Below are positions 21,091-32,100 of a DNA stretch of 64,000 nt, in pieces. The DNA is taken from positions 310,001 through 374,000 of the forward strand of contig WHVA01000016.1 of NCBI GenBank assembly GCA_015179125.1, in the 5' to 3' direction. This stretch comes from Gautieria morchelliformis (lineage: Eukaryota; Basidiomycota; Agaricomycetes; Gomphales; Gomphaceae). The stretch's first letter is position 1. Each line of letters begins with the position of its first letter. Under the pieces are notes generated by a model. It had not been told where the DNA came from and ran no database searches. It saw only the letters and a program-made list of their open reading frames with translations. The translations under genes were made by a program, and so were the position numbers.

Positions 21091-22608
21091 CAAGATATAT
21101 ATACATATGAGAGAGCATTAGACTAAGGTAGAAGACCCCAGGAACCAGCACCCCTTACGTGAGCTACCAGGCTAGTGCAGCTGCCTCTTGACATTCTCAA
21201 TTCCACTCACCCACATCATATTTTGGTATATCTAAGTCCTAAGTGGTTTTATAAAATACCTAGCTTGAACTTGTAGGAAAGGATTTAGCCAAATTATGCA
21301 TGATGGCTGAGTTATATGCCCTTGATGTAAGGGCAACCCTGGCTGGTTGTGGAGATTACACTACCACACAACTGACAAGGGGAAATCCAAAGAGAAAAGT
21401 CTAAGGACCCCCAATGTCAGCGAGCCCGTATTATACTATGCTGCGCAGCCAGGGCCAACACTTGGCACCCGCCATCTACCCTGCATTCCCCTGACCTCCC
21501 TGACCCTCGATCGACCCTTGATGCCACCTATTACGCGAGTCACTTGACTTCCGACACTGTTCCGAGAGCGGAAGTCGGAAATTGGAGCGGAATTGGTAGG
21601 GCGGACAGAACTGGTGGAAGTTCTGCAAGAAGCGGAATCATTTCTGAAAGCGGAGTTGGAGATGGAATCCGAACCGGAAGCGGAGTCGGAAATGGAGTCT
21701 GAACTGGGTGTGGAGTCGGAACTGGAAATGGAAAACAGGGTGTCCCCTGACACTTGAAGTACATGTAAGAGAAAAAAATATTTTTACCAAATGCTTTATT
21801 CCATCCTTTGGAACTGTTTTGGGCACTTTTAGTATTTTGCAAACTTGACATTTGGCATGTCACATGACATCATTTGGCAGCTTTCTCAGCGCTTTGACCT
21901 TGGCTCCGATGACACATGACCGTTCCAGGGGGTCCTGTGACATGTGATACAGCGCAATGGTCAAACAATGGGCAGAGTGCCTTGCCCAGTAACATATTAG
22001 CAAGTCAAATCCAAAGTAGAGTGACTATAGACAAAATTTACACAACTTCTATATATGAAAACTGATGGTCTGGCACACTTTTTTTGCAAAATCAACATCC
22101 AAGTCCTTCAATTTGGCACGTCACATGATCTAAGCACTCACTTACATGAGGGGTGCTGGTTCCTGCTGTCTTCTACCTAACAATATGAAGTAATAGGTAT
22201 GTGGATAGATACTTCTAACAGATATGAGTAGGAGTATTAGTATGAATATTTATAATGAGAGAGTATTAGACTACAATATGAAGTAATAGTACTTGGATAG
22301 ATATTTGGAATATATATGAGAAGGAGTATTAATAGTGTATATTAAAAGTGGGCAGAAAAAATAAGAAGATGTGTTCTCGTCAGCGGAGCGGCCGCTTGGG
22401 AGGCAAATCATGCCAGTCCAAGACTCCCAGTGCTTGGTCTCTGCTATTTTCTTCACTGCTGTCATGCAGATCTGCAAGAAGTTCACTTGCAGAGAGAAGA
22501 CTTGGAGTTCTGCTTGCTGACCCAGCATCATCCACCGCCTTGGAAACTGATGACTCTGGGCTCTAAAACTGATGTCAAATTCCAACAGTAAGTGACTTCC
22601 GAGCTGAC
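21091..22608 (+). repeat. repeat R2, copy 1 (about 1.5 kb)
   Basis: Direct, near-identical duplicate of 36022-37535, starting AGATATATATACATATGAGAG and ending CTTCCGAGCTGAC. Both copies carry the same solo LTR in the same place with the same target duplicate, so duplication followed that insertion. The right part (22348-22608) contains, on the minus strand, part of the gene remnant described at 37198-37973. Copy 1 is cut at 22608 by R1. Confidence 0.9.
21326..21752 (-). mobile_element. solo LTR of gypsy-2 family, 427-bp form, in R2 copy 1
   Basis: Minus-strand start TGTCAGGGGACACC, end CTTACA, flanked by the 5-bp duplicate CTTGA (21321-21325, 21753-21757). It matches the 481-bp LTRs of gypsy-2 but lacks their internal duplicated TTTGGATTTCCCC segment. 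The LTR keeps an open reading frame encoding the Ser/Asp-rich tail seen at the end of gypsy-2 pol. Product of LTR-LTR recombination. Confidence 0.93.
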
Positions 22609-23902
22609 TCAAGCATCGGCAAATGTCGAGGGGTGAGCATTTTTCCTGAACATAATTAGTTTGACCATATCATAGTTGACGGTATCATTCAGCTTGCAAT
22701 CAGTGCAGAAATATCAAAAGCAGGTGCAACCATTCAGGTAACTATACATGCAAATGTAAACTACTTGTACCGAATGCTCATATAATATCAGCGAATAGGA
22801 AAGAGGCTGTTGTGAGTCAGGGTTGGATAGGGGTGCGCAGTCAGGATACAAATAGATGAAACACATATACAATAGAACTAAGGAAGAGTGCAAACATGAA
22901 ACGATGGGGAGGAAAGAGGACAAAGGTACCTATGTAAGAAAACATGCCTTGAGACCTGCATACATGTTACCCTGCATGGATTCTTGGTCTGCTGGGGTGA
23001 TATCACATGGTCTACGGGTAGGACATCCCGCGAATGCATCCCAGCCATAGGAACACCCAAAGGGAGTTGAATCGGGAAGGTGATGGGGCCAGTCATCACG
23101 CTGGGTAAAGGATGTTGATTGAGTTTGATGGCATGACTACTGGAGAATGATGCAAGTGGTGAATGGTCATTCGGCAAATTCAGCGAAGGGCGAACAGAGT
23201 GAACATAGAGATAAAGGGATAGAAAGGGAAAATGGGGGTATAACTTGATACAAGAATAAATGGGTCATGACAAACAGCTCTGTGCCTTGTCGCAGCTGCC
23301 TTCTGTCTGGCTATGGTGAGTGGTCAGTGTTAATCAACGGCATGCACCCTTAACAGCCCTTGCGTAGACTGCACATTTTTCAGTGATTACAGCTGTTTGT
23401 TGTATGGATGATGAGTGGTGGACAGACACTGCGAGACTCTGCTTTGTAGCGAGTTGCCCATAATAAATATATTTTCTAAGGTGCTCTAATCTGCTTTCAG
23501 TAAAATTTCTAAATATGCTCTGGTCTGCTTCTTTAAAAAGCATATTCTAACTGATTTATGCAGACTATGGCAGATTGAGCTACTTAAAACGGTACATTCC
23601 CAGTGCTCACACTCTGCTCTCAGCTGCTATTGTCTCACTTATCTGCTCTGGCCAGACTTTTTTTTGAGGGAGCAGATTTTTCCTGATGCCAACAGATGCC
23701 AGCACAACCGCTTTTCACCAGGCATGATGGCAGAGTACCTGTACTGGAAGGTGACAATGCAGTTAACTTTCCTAGAAGAATCCATAATTACTATGTGACT
23801 TGCTGCTTGACAGAGCTACAGCAGCTGCTACAAGCTGAGTCAAGTTTCCAAGTTGCAACTTATGCTGAGTGGTGACTGAAGTCACGAGTTGAACTGAGTT
23901 GC
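22609..23902 (-). repeat. repeat R1, copy B (about 1.3 kb, inverted relative to 40169-41460)
   Basis: Runs from TCAAGCATCGGCAAA to TGAACTGAGTTG and is an inverted near-copy of 40169-41460. It interrupts R2: the uninterrupted text continues at 37536. Inside is Rep1 copy ii (22744-23272). Near one end are a TGACT/AGTCA palindrome and a decayed coding stretch (FSPGMM, YLYWKVTMQLT in the other copy). I could not establish terminal inverted repeats or a target duplicate; a Helitron-like end (hairpin then CTGA) is possible but unproven. Confidence 0.75.
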
Positions 23903-24233
23903 CCTGCAGGAAGCGCGGGACCTGAACTTCAGTACCTGGTGAACTGAAATATCAGTTCTGGATGCACTGAAGTTCAGTTCTGCAGAGCTGAACTTCAGTA
24001 TGCAGAGATATGGACGGCTCGTTTGACCTGCACTGAATTTACAGAGCGCTGGTGTCACTTCACACACTTTTTTGCACTTAAGTTCAGTTCTGGAGACACT
24101 GTAATTTAGGTATTTTAGAACTGGAAAAAAGCGCATTTTATTTTGATAATTCAGTAGCAACTGGATAGGAAGCCGGATATCATCATAATCAAAGTCCTTC
24201 AAGTGCCATACACACCCAACACCGATGCATGCG
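23903..24233. other. unassigned stretch with a 12-bp perfect hairpin
   Basis: Contains many CTGAACTTCAGT-type words. A perfect 12-bp inverted repeat lies at 23966-23977 / 23988-23999 with a 10-nt loop. The composition suggests a small foldback element, but I could not define both ends. No coding signal seen. Confidence 0.4.
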
Positions 24234-24238
24234 GGTGC

Positions 24239-24726
24239 TGTTAGCAACTAGGGGCTATGGCAGGGAAGGTTCGGTAGAGTTCTTAGAAAGCTAGAATCAA
24301 ATACACTCTCTCAGTGAATTTATTGTCACTGTTATATTGATACAATACCTAGAATCAAATACACTACATGATTTTTAGTCAACATGCTATGTAAATATGA
24401 AGAATACTACTCGCCTCTCTCAGTGAATTTATTGTCACTGAGAGAGGAGTACAATCCTGTCTCAGAACGCATATACCTGCACCCGGCCGTTTAGCGCCCA
24501 AGGGCTCGCGCGTCGAAGTCATTTCAAACTCCGCTGGGTGCAGCCGCCTGTGAAAATAGGAATAACAGAGTGGAATGGGGAGATAAGGAGTGGCTGGAAA
24601 ATTTCGAAAATAAGTAGGGAAGTGGATGCATGGTACAAGAACAGTATGAGAAAAGATTGAAACACCATACAGTAAATCGAATATATTATGCTTGATTTTG
24701 GTGCAGGAGCATATATGCATCCAACA
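24239..24726 (-). mobile_element. 488-bp solo LTR (family S), second copy
   Basis: Reverse-strand counterpart of 1446-1933, same length and about 95% similar by eye. The target duplicate GGTGC (24234-24238, 24727-24731) differs from the first copy, which shows independent insertion. It retains the AATAAA-in-loop hairpin at 24416-24449. No internal region, so the parent element's type (gypsy or copia) cannot be told. Confidence 0.93.
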
Positions 24727-24731
24727 GGTGC

Positions 24732-25106
24732 AAGTCTAGGTGATGAGACGTGTGTGTCGAGGCCGCGCGGAGAGCCGAGAGTGTGCAAGAACAAGCGTGT
24801 GATGTGAAAGCCAGTGCGAGTGGAAGAGAGCCAAGAGAGTGCAAGAAAGAGTGAGTTGACGAGAGCAGATGCAAATAGTTATAATACATGGGATCAAGTG
24901 CAACCGGTCAGGTTGTCTTGGTGTGCACCTATATCACCGAGATTGCGTGAGAATGAATGCAGATGCGAGTCAAGAGCATAATTGTGAGAGCAAGAAGCCA
25001 GCATGCGAGTTGGTACCTAGATAAATTTATTGCGGATGCAGGAGCGGGGCGAACGAATGCGGGGAAAGGTTGGAGGGCCATGGCCAGAGATAAATAGCGG
25101 TCATTT
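24732..25106. other. no feature recognised
   Basis: Purine-rich plus strand with repeated GTGCAAGAAMRAG-like words (24780-24860). No coding frame with supporting features and no terminal repeats were seen. Confidence 0.4.
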
Positions 25107-25850
25107 CTTCTTGGATTTGGAGCCAGAGGGTGCATCATTCACCTGATGTGTGCGATAATAAGGAGCAAGATCAATGCTTGATAGAGACTCAGGCTCAAGT
25201 GAACATGGGCAAACACACCTCAAGGACCTTTTTGGAAGGTTTGGAGATTCTTTGCTCTGCAGTGCAATATCAATGTGTGTATTAGAGTAGTAGTAAAGAT
25301 TTACTTGCCTGTTTCCTAGGCGGCTCCGGATCGGTGCGCTCCTAATGAAGGAACCAAACGATGAGCTAATAACAATGAGAACAAGGATGAACTCACCAGA
25401 GCGGTCTGAGTGCATTCAGTCTATACCATGTTCGGGCGGCCAACTGGTGAGTACGCGTGAAAGATAATGTCAGATACACCTCACCATCGCGTCGTCCTCA
25501 ACCAGCGCCACTGTCACTGCCAGATCCATCATCGTCGTCCTTTGGTGTCCATGGTCATTTCAGGGGTAGCAGCTGTAACAAGATTATTGATTTGAGAGGA
25601 GGGCAGCTAGTTATGTGTAGCGAAAATCAGTATATGCATTCAAATAAAATAAGAGTATCACTTTACCAAAGGAATTGGGATGGAGCAGGGTCCTTGGGTC
25701 GATACGCTGAGTGGAGAGAGAGTGGAAAAGATCTGGGGTGGGCTGCGGACAAGTTCAGCAATGCGGCTATAATGCAACCAAAAACAAAAACACTTACACA
25801 TCCATTCTTTAGGAACCTGCTTGGACTTGGAATTTTTGCCCATTTGGTCA
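25107..25850 (-). pseudogene. possible small multi-exon gene remnant, unrecognised
   Basis: Read downward from about 25845, short coding-like pieces alternate with intron-like ones: MGKNSKSKQVPKEW; a D-D-D-D-G-S-G-S-D-S acidic piece near 25525; RSRLGNR; SKESPNLPKRSLR; and VNDAPSGSKSKKK ending at TGA near 25107. The gaps show plausible splice ends (for example GCAAGT...CTGCAG at about 25310-25260 and GTGTGT...ATCAG at about 25218-25143). Lysine-rich, acidic, low-complexity text gives no family. I do not recognise it and it may be a decayed transposon gene. Confidence 0.3.
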
Positions 25851-26765
25851 GTATGTACGGCAACGAAAATCGAAGGTACAGGTCAGTGGTGGTTGCGGTG
25901 GTGGTGGTATAAGGAAGAGAGCACTGAGCACGTGATAAGCTGAGATTGAACTGACTGTAGCGATTCAGGAGTCCCATTTCCACTCAGAGTAAGCGCCGCT
26001 CTCGCACATCTGGGCCACTCTCCACATCTTGCTATGGCTGATAAACAGCCTTGTTGTTGCATCCCCACCTGCCTCAAGGTCCTAGGTCCCAGACACCGTA
26101 GTGGAATGTGTGGTGGGGCGAGTCCGATGTGGAAATGAGTGGGTATAATTGACTGCAGTTGTGACTTCGCTCGGATTGTGTTTGTGGATGCGGAGGATGA
26201 TGATGACCAGGGCCGTAGGAATATACTTTAAGGCGTGCATGTCTTGTCTGCGGGAATTATAATAGTATTGATGATTATCCTTGAAGGGTAAGCACCTGTA
26301 TGGCTTGCCACAGTACCGTATATATACGTGTGCAGCTGTATGTTGTACGGCTACATTACGGTCTCAACCATAACATATCTTGACCGCATGTCGGCTAGCA
26401 GCTGGAACACTCGGCGATACGGGTACGGCGGTCGTACAGAACACACGGGGTATGGAGTGCAGGTGTATTCCAGAATAGACTATACTATGTTCGGCACTTA
26501 TACATCGAGTCCTTCCACTCTCCCCCGTGCCTGTACTTGTATATAGACCATTGAGACAAAAAAGTACGCTTTTGCACTTTAAAAAAGTTCGCGGTGACAG
26601 TTTCAAAAACAAATTTTTGGAACTTTTCTTCAGTTCAAATATGTACTGGAAATAAGTTCTTTATTTTGGGAAAATCTGGAACGATATAACAGTACGAATT
26701 GGAACTGATATTCAGGGCAAGTGCATTGGGCGCGTATTTTAAGTTCCGATCTTTACAGTGGTTGT
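25851..26765. other. no feature recognised
   Basis: Contains a short GGT/GTG microsatellite at about 25888-25911 and AT-rich sequence near 26560-26700. No supported gene, terminal repeat or RNA gene was seen on either strand. Confidence 0.4.
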
Positions 26766-26960
26766 TGCATGACCCAGTCCAACTTCCCGGCCATATTGAG
26801 AACATTTTTGTCGAGCCAAGATAGCAACTTCTTGAGTGGAGTCGTCGAGTTGAGTCATGGCAACACTAAGTGGCAGGCCCTTGGAGGGTTGCCATCTGAC
26901 TCCTGCTCCTGCAGCTCTGGTTGTGGCTCTGGATCTGGGTCTGGGTCTGGCTCAGGAGTA
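26766..26960 (+). repeat. repeat R3, copy 1
   Basis: Runs from GCATGACCCAGTCCAACTTCC through a hexamer-like patch (GGATCTGGGTCTGGGTCTGG) to about 26960. An inverted near-copy lies at 39978-40168. In that copy R1 begins exactly at the GTTGCATGACCC edge; here unrelated sequence continues, so this is the R1-free version. Confidence 0.7.
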
Positions 26961-27131
26961 TATCGGTATCAGACTTGCAGGCAACAGCCACCGTAGCCTT
27001 CGCACCGTGCCATGTTGACGGGTTCCCATAGTCTACTACAGCGCTGGCAACACCCGTGGTGGCGCAGGACATTGAGCGCGACAATCGTTCAAGAATAGAT
27101 TCCTGGTCTGTCTTAAACCCTGGGCCTACAC

Positions 27132-28990
27132 TTACTGATCATGGCCGCTCCCACCCCGCGTTTGAATCTCACGTCCGCACCATCTCTTTGTGAGCCACGC
27201 GAGGCCAGGCTTCAGTGGCCGCCCACGAGGGTGGTCCGCACCATCATCTTCTCCTTCCCCTTCCATCCCCCCCCCCCCCCTCTCACCCGACCCTTCTCGC
27301 TCCCGCTCTCGCAGCCCGCTCATCTGGCCCCAAGCATAACCCGCCGATCGATGGCCTGCACGAACGCGGAGAGCTCGTCGTCTGTCATGGTGGTGAGGAA
27401 GGTGGGGGAGGCGGGCTTGGGCTGTGAATACAGCGCATCAGTATGCGAGTGGGGGAAGGTAACGCGAAGGGGAGGAGGCAGCCCCCTGCGAGAAGGAGGC
27501 GAGGAATAGAAAATTAGGGTAAAAGCAAATGATGGCGAGCGCGAGGGAATGATGCCGGAATACAGTAGAGCAAGTGATAGCACGAAAAATAAAGCAGGAA
27601 AAACGGTTTACAACGCAGTTCACGCCAGCGTTTCTGGTCCTGACAGAACGAAACAAAGACACCCGAACCAAAGACTTACAGAAGGTCTCCCACCACCGTG
27701 ACTGTCCCCCGCCCCGCCATACTCCCTCTCCTCCCCCCACTCCGCTTCGCATCGCACCAGCCCCCCCCAAACTCTCCGGGCTCCCGTCGCTCGGGCCCAC
27801 GCCAAACGCAGCCCCCGCCCCCGCCCCCGCCCCCGCCCCGCCCCCTCCCCCCGACACCGACGCAGCATGGGGGACGATGCTGTGGGACGGGCGGGGCCCG
27901 TCCGTCGTGATGGGAAACGCGGAGGGATATGTAGGGGACGATAGCACCCCCGCCGCCGCGCCAAAGGGCGACCCCGAGACGCACTCGGAGAGGCTTGGCC
28001 CACCCGCCGTGGCGGCCCCTGCCGCAGACGCGGCCGGATCATCTGAGAGGGGGTTGGACGGAGGGGAAACACGGGAACGACGGGTAATGAGGGGAGTGGA
28101 AGGTGGGAGGCCGAGGGAGGAGAGGGCGGCGCTCTTGAACGGTGGATCGCGTTGATGGCGGTGGCGGATGGGAAGACGGGGGAGGCTTGGGATGCCGGGG
28201 CGGTGGCATGCCAGGGGGATAACCCGGACGCCGACGACTCGCGCCCTAAGGCCCTGGCTGGCGCGGCGAACGACACGGGCCTGGAGCTTGATCCGCGGGC
28301 GCGGGCCAAGACGAAGCGGTTCTGCGAGGCTGGGACCCGTCGCGAAGCGTGGCAGACCGGCGACCCGCCGGCGCTTTGGCTGGAGAGAGACTGTTGCTGG
28401 CGCAGTGACGGTAGGGGTAAAGCCCATGTCGTCCTGTGACAAGAACCGCGACCACAAGATGGACTCTAGCGTGTCTATTGAAAATGCGGCGTGAGGCGGT
28501 ATGTCGCACGGTTGTAGAAGAAGCCGAGGGGTGGATTGGGGGAAAGCCATGTGAGGCGCTTAGGGGGCGGGGCGGGGCGGGGTGGGCTGGGTGTGGGAGG
28601 GGCGTGCATTTTCAGAAGTGGAGAGTGGGTAAGGCTGCAGCGCCGGACGGCGGGGTGACGCGCACGACAATACCGAGCGGGCCCGCCCCCGGCGCCTTAG
28701 CCGGCGGAACAGGGGCCACGCAGGGAGAACCAGCAGCAGCGTGGGCATACTCCGAAAGACAGAGATCTGGCTTGTACACGGTGGAGGGCGACGTCCGCCT
28801 GCCGGGTGTGGATGGACCAAGGTGCGTGGAGCTTGCCGCCGCTGCTTGTCCTACCGTTTGTCGTAACGTTAGTGATCTGCATGACGATGGAATTGAAGTT
28901 GTCCTTCCTGGTCCGACTATTCGAACACGCTCAAGCTCACGAGTCAGGTCCCTTCGATCCGCATCGCGATAACGTGACCACGACTAAAGC
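27132..28990 (-). CDS. putative Ser/Pro/Gly-rich gene, paralogue at 58.9-61.4 kb; function unknown
   Basis: Minus-strand coding-like pieces conserved with the copy beside NLR-B: RRDLTRELERVRIVGPG (about 28970), LLLVLPAW (about 28770), FLSQDDMGFTPTVTAP (about 28440), EREYGGAGDSHGGG (about 27700) and PKPASPTFLTTMTDDELSAF / VQAIDRRVMLGAR (27425-27323). A donor GTAAGT at 27679 and an acceptor before CCCAAGCCC at 27427 suggest an intron of about 250 nt, long for this genome. The middle is Ala/Gly/Pro low complexity (GC-rich), so exon limits are uncertain. Its 5' end faces NLR-A across about 200 bp, a divergent pair. No family recognised. Confidence 0.4.
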
Positions 28991-29189
28991 GTGATCCAAA
29001 GTTCGTTAGCGTGTGGGACTGGCGTTGTCGCTGAGACCGCTTGGTATTTCATTGCCCACTGCAGCTATGCACAGACCATTAGAGCCTGGAGACGCTCGCA
29101 GCTGGCTTTCAGGGCCCAGGGCGATGTCCGAGTCTTCTCATTCCCACGTTCTCACCGCAGCACTGCATCCTTCCTTCCCGTGTACCACG

Positions 29190-32100
29190 ATGTCCTCTAA
29201 CTCGTCCAGCGACCATAACCAGCAGATCCCCAAAGCTTCCACTTCACCCAGGCAGGACGAACCGCCGTCGATCGTAACCTCGTGTCTGGAACCTTCCGCG
29301 GTAAGCAAGGTTTATTCTCGGAATCTAAAAGATCAAAGGACGTCTGACGACTCTCCATGGGATCCAGATTGTCTCGCCGTCCACCTCTGGTCTTGCAGCA
29401 AGGAGCATGGCCATTGAATCTACCTCAACGCCCCAAACCGATTATCGCCAGGGTACCGGGCTTAGGTTGCTTTCACTCGGTAAGTCTTTATGCTTGCTTT
29501 GCGACACTTTCTGACTCCCTGCGCAGACGGCGGCGGCATTCGTGGTTTGTCCGAACTCATCATCATAAAGGAAATTATGCAAAGAATTCAGCGTCAAGAA
29601 GGCCGAGAAATGATGCCTCTTCCGTGCGAATATTTCGATTTGATCGGCGGCACGAGTACAGGAGGGTAAGTTGTCTTCCAGATCGTCGTCGCAATCTAAT
29701 CGGTCCGTCTAGGCTCATAGCCCTCATGCTCGGGCGTCTCCGCTTGCCGGTAGATAAGGCGATCGATGCCTATGGCCGATTCGCTTCACAGGTTTTCTCG
29801 GATAAGAAACAACCTTGGAAGGATGGCATGTTCAAGGCATCCAAGTTGGAGGATGCTTTCAAGGCCATCGTCCAGGAATCAATTGGTGACCCTAATACAC
29901 GCATGTTTGATCCGAGACCAAGCAACGAGGTCTGCAAGACGTACGTTCAGGGTGCCGCGTCTTCTTGATACGCAGCTGATTGAACTCAGTTTTGTCTGTG
30001 CGATGCCGGCCAAGAATATAGGCATCCCCCGCCTCTTTCGCACGTACAGCGTGGAAAGGAATGAATCGGTCGACTCCGCTATCTGGGAGGCCGCTCGTGC
30101 TACCTCTGCCGCTCCTACTTTCTTCAAACGTATTTTCATCGGGAAACCACCTCTGGATGAAGAATTTGTTGATGCCGGTCTGGGCTGCAACAACCCTGTC
30201 AAGCAGATCCTCAGGGAGGCAGAACACATCTTTCCGTGCCAACATATCGCTTGCGTGATAAGTATCGGGACAGGTCATGTCACCACAACCGGCCTACCAG
30301 CACCCAGTCTGTTCAATAGGTTCATTCCTTTGGATGTAGCCGAGGTATTGAAGAAGATCACAACCGAGTGTGAAGCCACAGCAGAGGAAACTGAATTCAG
30401 CTTCAGATCTATTGCAAATGGCTACTTCCGGTTCAATGTTGAACAAGGAATGCAAAATGTGACGCTAGCGCAGTGGGAAAGGCTGAGAGAGGTGAAAACC
30501 CACACATTGCAGTATCTGCAGCAGGGCAAAGTAGACAACATGCTTACAGCAGCTGTGAAGGCTCTGAGAGAGCGGCAGGAAGTGATACCTGCTGCACACC
30601 TCATCAGTGTGTATAACCTGCATTGCCTCACAACTGATAATATATGTTTTATTATAGACACCATTGGTGTAAGCACTATTGGCAGGGAACCTGAAACAAG
30701 AGCACATCTTAAGAATTGCCCTCCACCCACAAGCAGGTTTACTGGAAGAGCTGATATCCTTATGCAACTGGAGGGATACTTCTTCGCAGGCTGGCCATCC
30801 ACTGAGGGGGAACAGCGCATATTTGTCTTGTATGGGCTTGGTGGCGCAGGAAAAACACAGATTGCATTGACATTCATTGATAAGTTTTATCAACGGTGGG
30901 GTAGTTTACCTAGGTTTGTTATGTGTTAACTGACATGTTTTGTGTTCAGTTTCTGGAGAGTCTATTGCATTGATGCAAGTAGTGCACAAGCCCTAGAGTC
31001 AGGCCTTGAAGAGATTGCTCGTGAAGCGGGAATTGGCAAGACTGCCAAGGAGGCTCTTCACTGGCTTACAGGACAACACCAAAGATGGCTGCTCTTCTTG
31101 GATAATGCCGATGACCCAGGCATTAACCTTCGAAAGTACTTCCCAGCATGCAAGCATGGAAACATCCTCATAACAAGCCGTAATGTAGAGTGTCGTGTGC
31201 ATTCACCTAACTCCCACTATAATGTTTCCGGGTTAGATCCTGATGATGCCATTCAATTGCTTCTTACATTCACAATTTCCAAAGATTCCGAGGACAATCA
31301 AAGAGTGGCATCTGCCATTGTAGATGAACTTGGGTATCTTGCCCTGGCTATTGTGCAAGCAGGTGCTTATATTTCAAAGTCTTGCAACATGGATGAATAC
31401 CTTCAGACCTTCAAGGTAGACCGGGCACAACTGATGCAGACACATTCTGTGCAGACACTGGATGACTATCAGTTGGCAGTCTATACGACATGGGAACTTA
31501 GCTGGAAACAGCTTAGTGCTACAGCAGCAAGGCTCTTACACCTGTGTGCATATTTGCATTATGGTGGTATTTCTAAGAGTATATTTGAAAAAGCTGCTGG
31601 CGAGGAGAGTGATGGCCCATTTGATGATGCAAAGGAATTTCTGCATAATTTTCAAACTGAAAATGGTACCTGGAGTGACTTCAGATTTCATGAGATAATT
31701 AATGAGCTGGCATCATACTCACTGATCAGCATTAAGGGAGAGAGCAAAACATTTTCCATCCATCCACTGGTACATGCTTGGGCTCAAGACCGTACAGGGG
31801 ACATGGAGCGCAAAGCAAACTGCAAATGCACATTACAGATACTATCCCTTTCCATTCCATATGGAGATAGCATAGAGGAATATGCATTCAGGAGAAGTCT
31901 TCTACCTCATATTTCTAAGCCTCATGCAAAGACAAGTAGCTCTGATATATGTGAGAGCTTTTGGCATGTATATAATGATGCAGGGCGATGGAAGGAGGCC
32001 AGGAAACTAGGGATAGTAGTGATGGAAACAAGGAAGAGGTTGCTAGGGTTAGAGCATCCTGACACACTATACTCCATGGCATGCCTTGCCATTACCTATT

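Noticed and set aside
22348..22566. 72-codon plus-strand frame present in both R2 copies
   Set aside because: Conserved only because the DNA was duplicated; the minus strand explains the region better.
22609..23902. R1 as a Helitron
   Set aside because: A palindrome followed by CTGA near one end is suggestive, but the 5' flank is not A, the 3' flank is not T and no Rep/helicase is present; left as an unclassified repeat.
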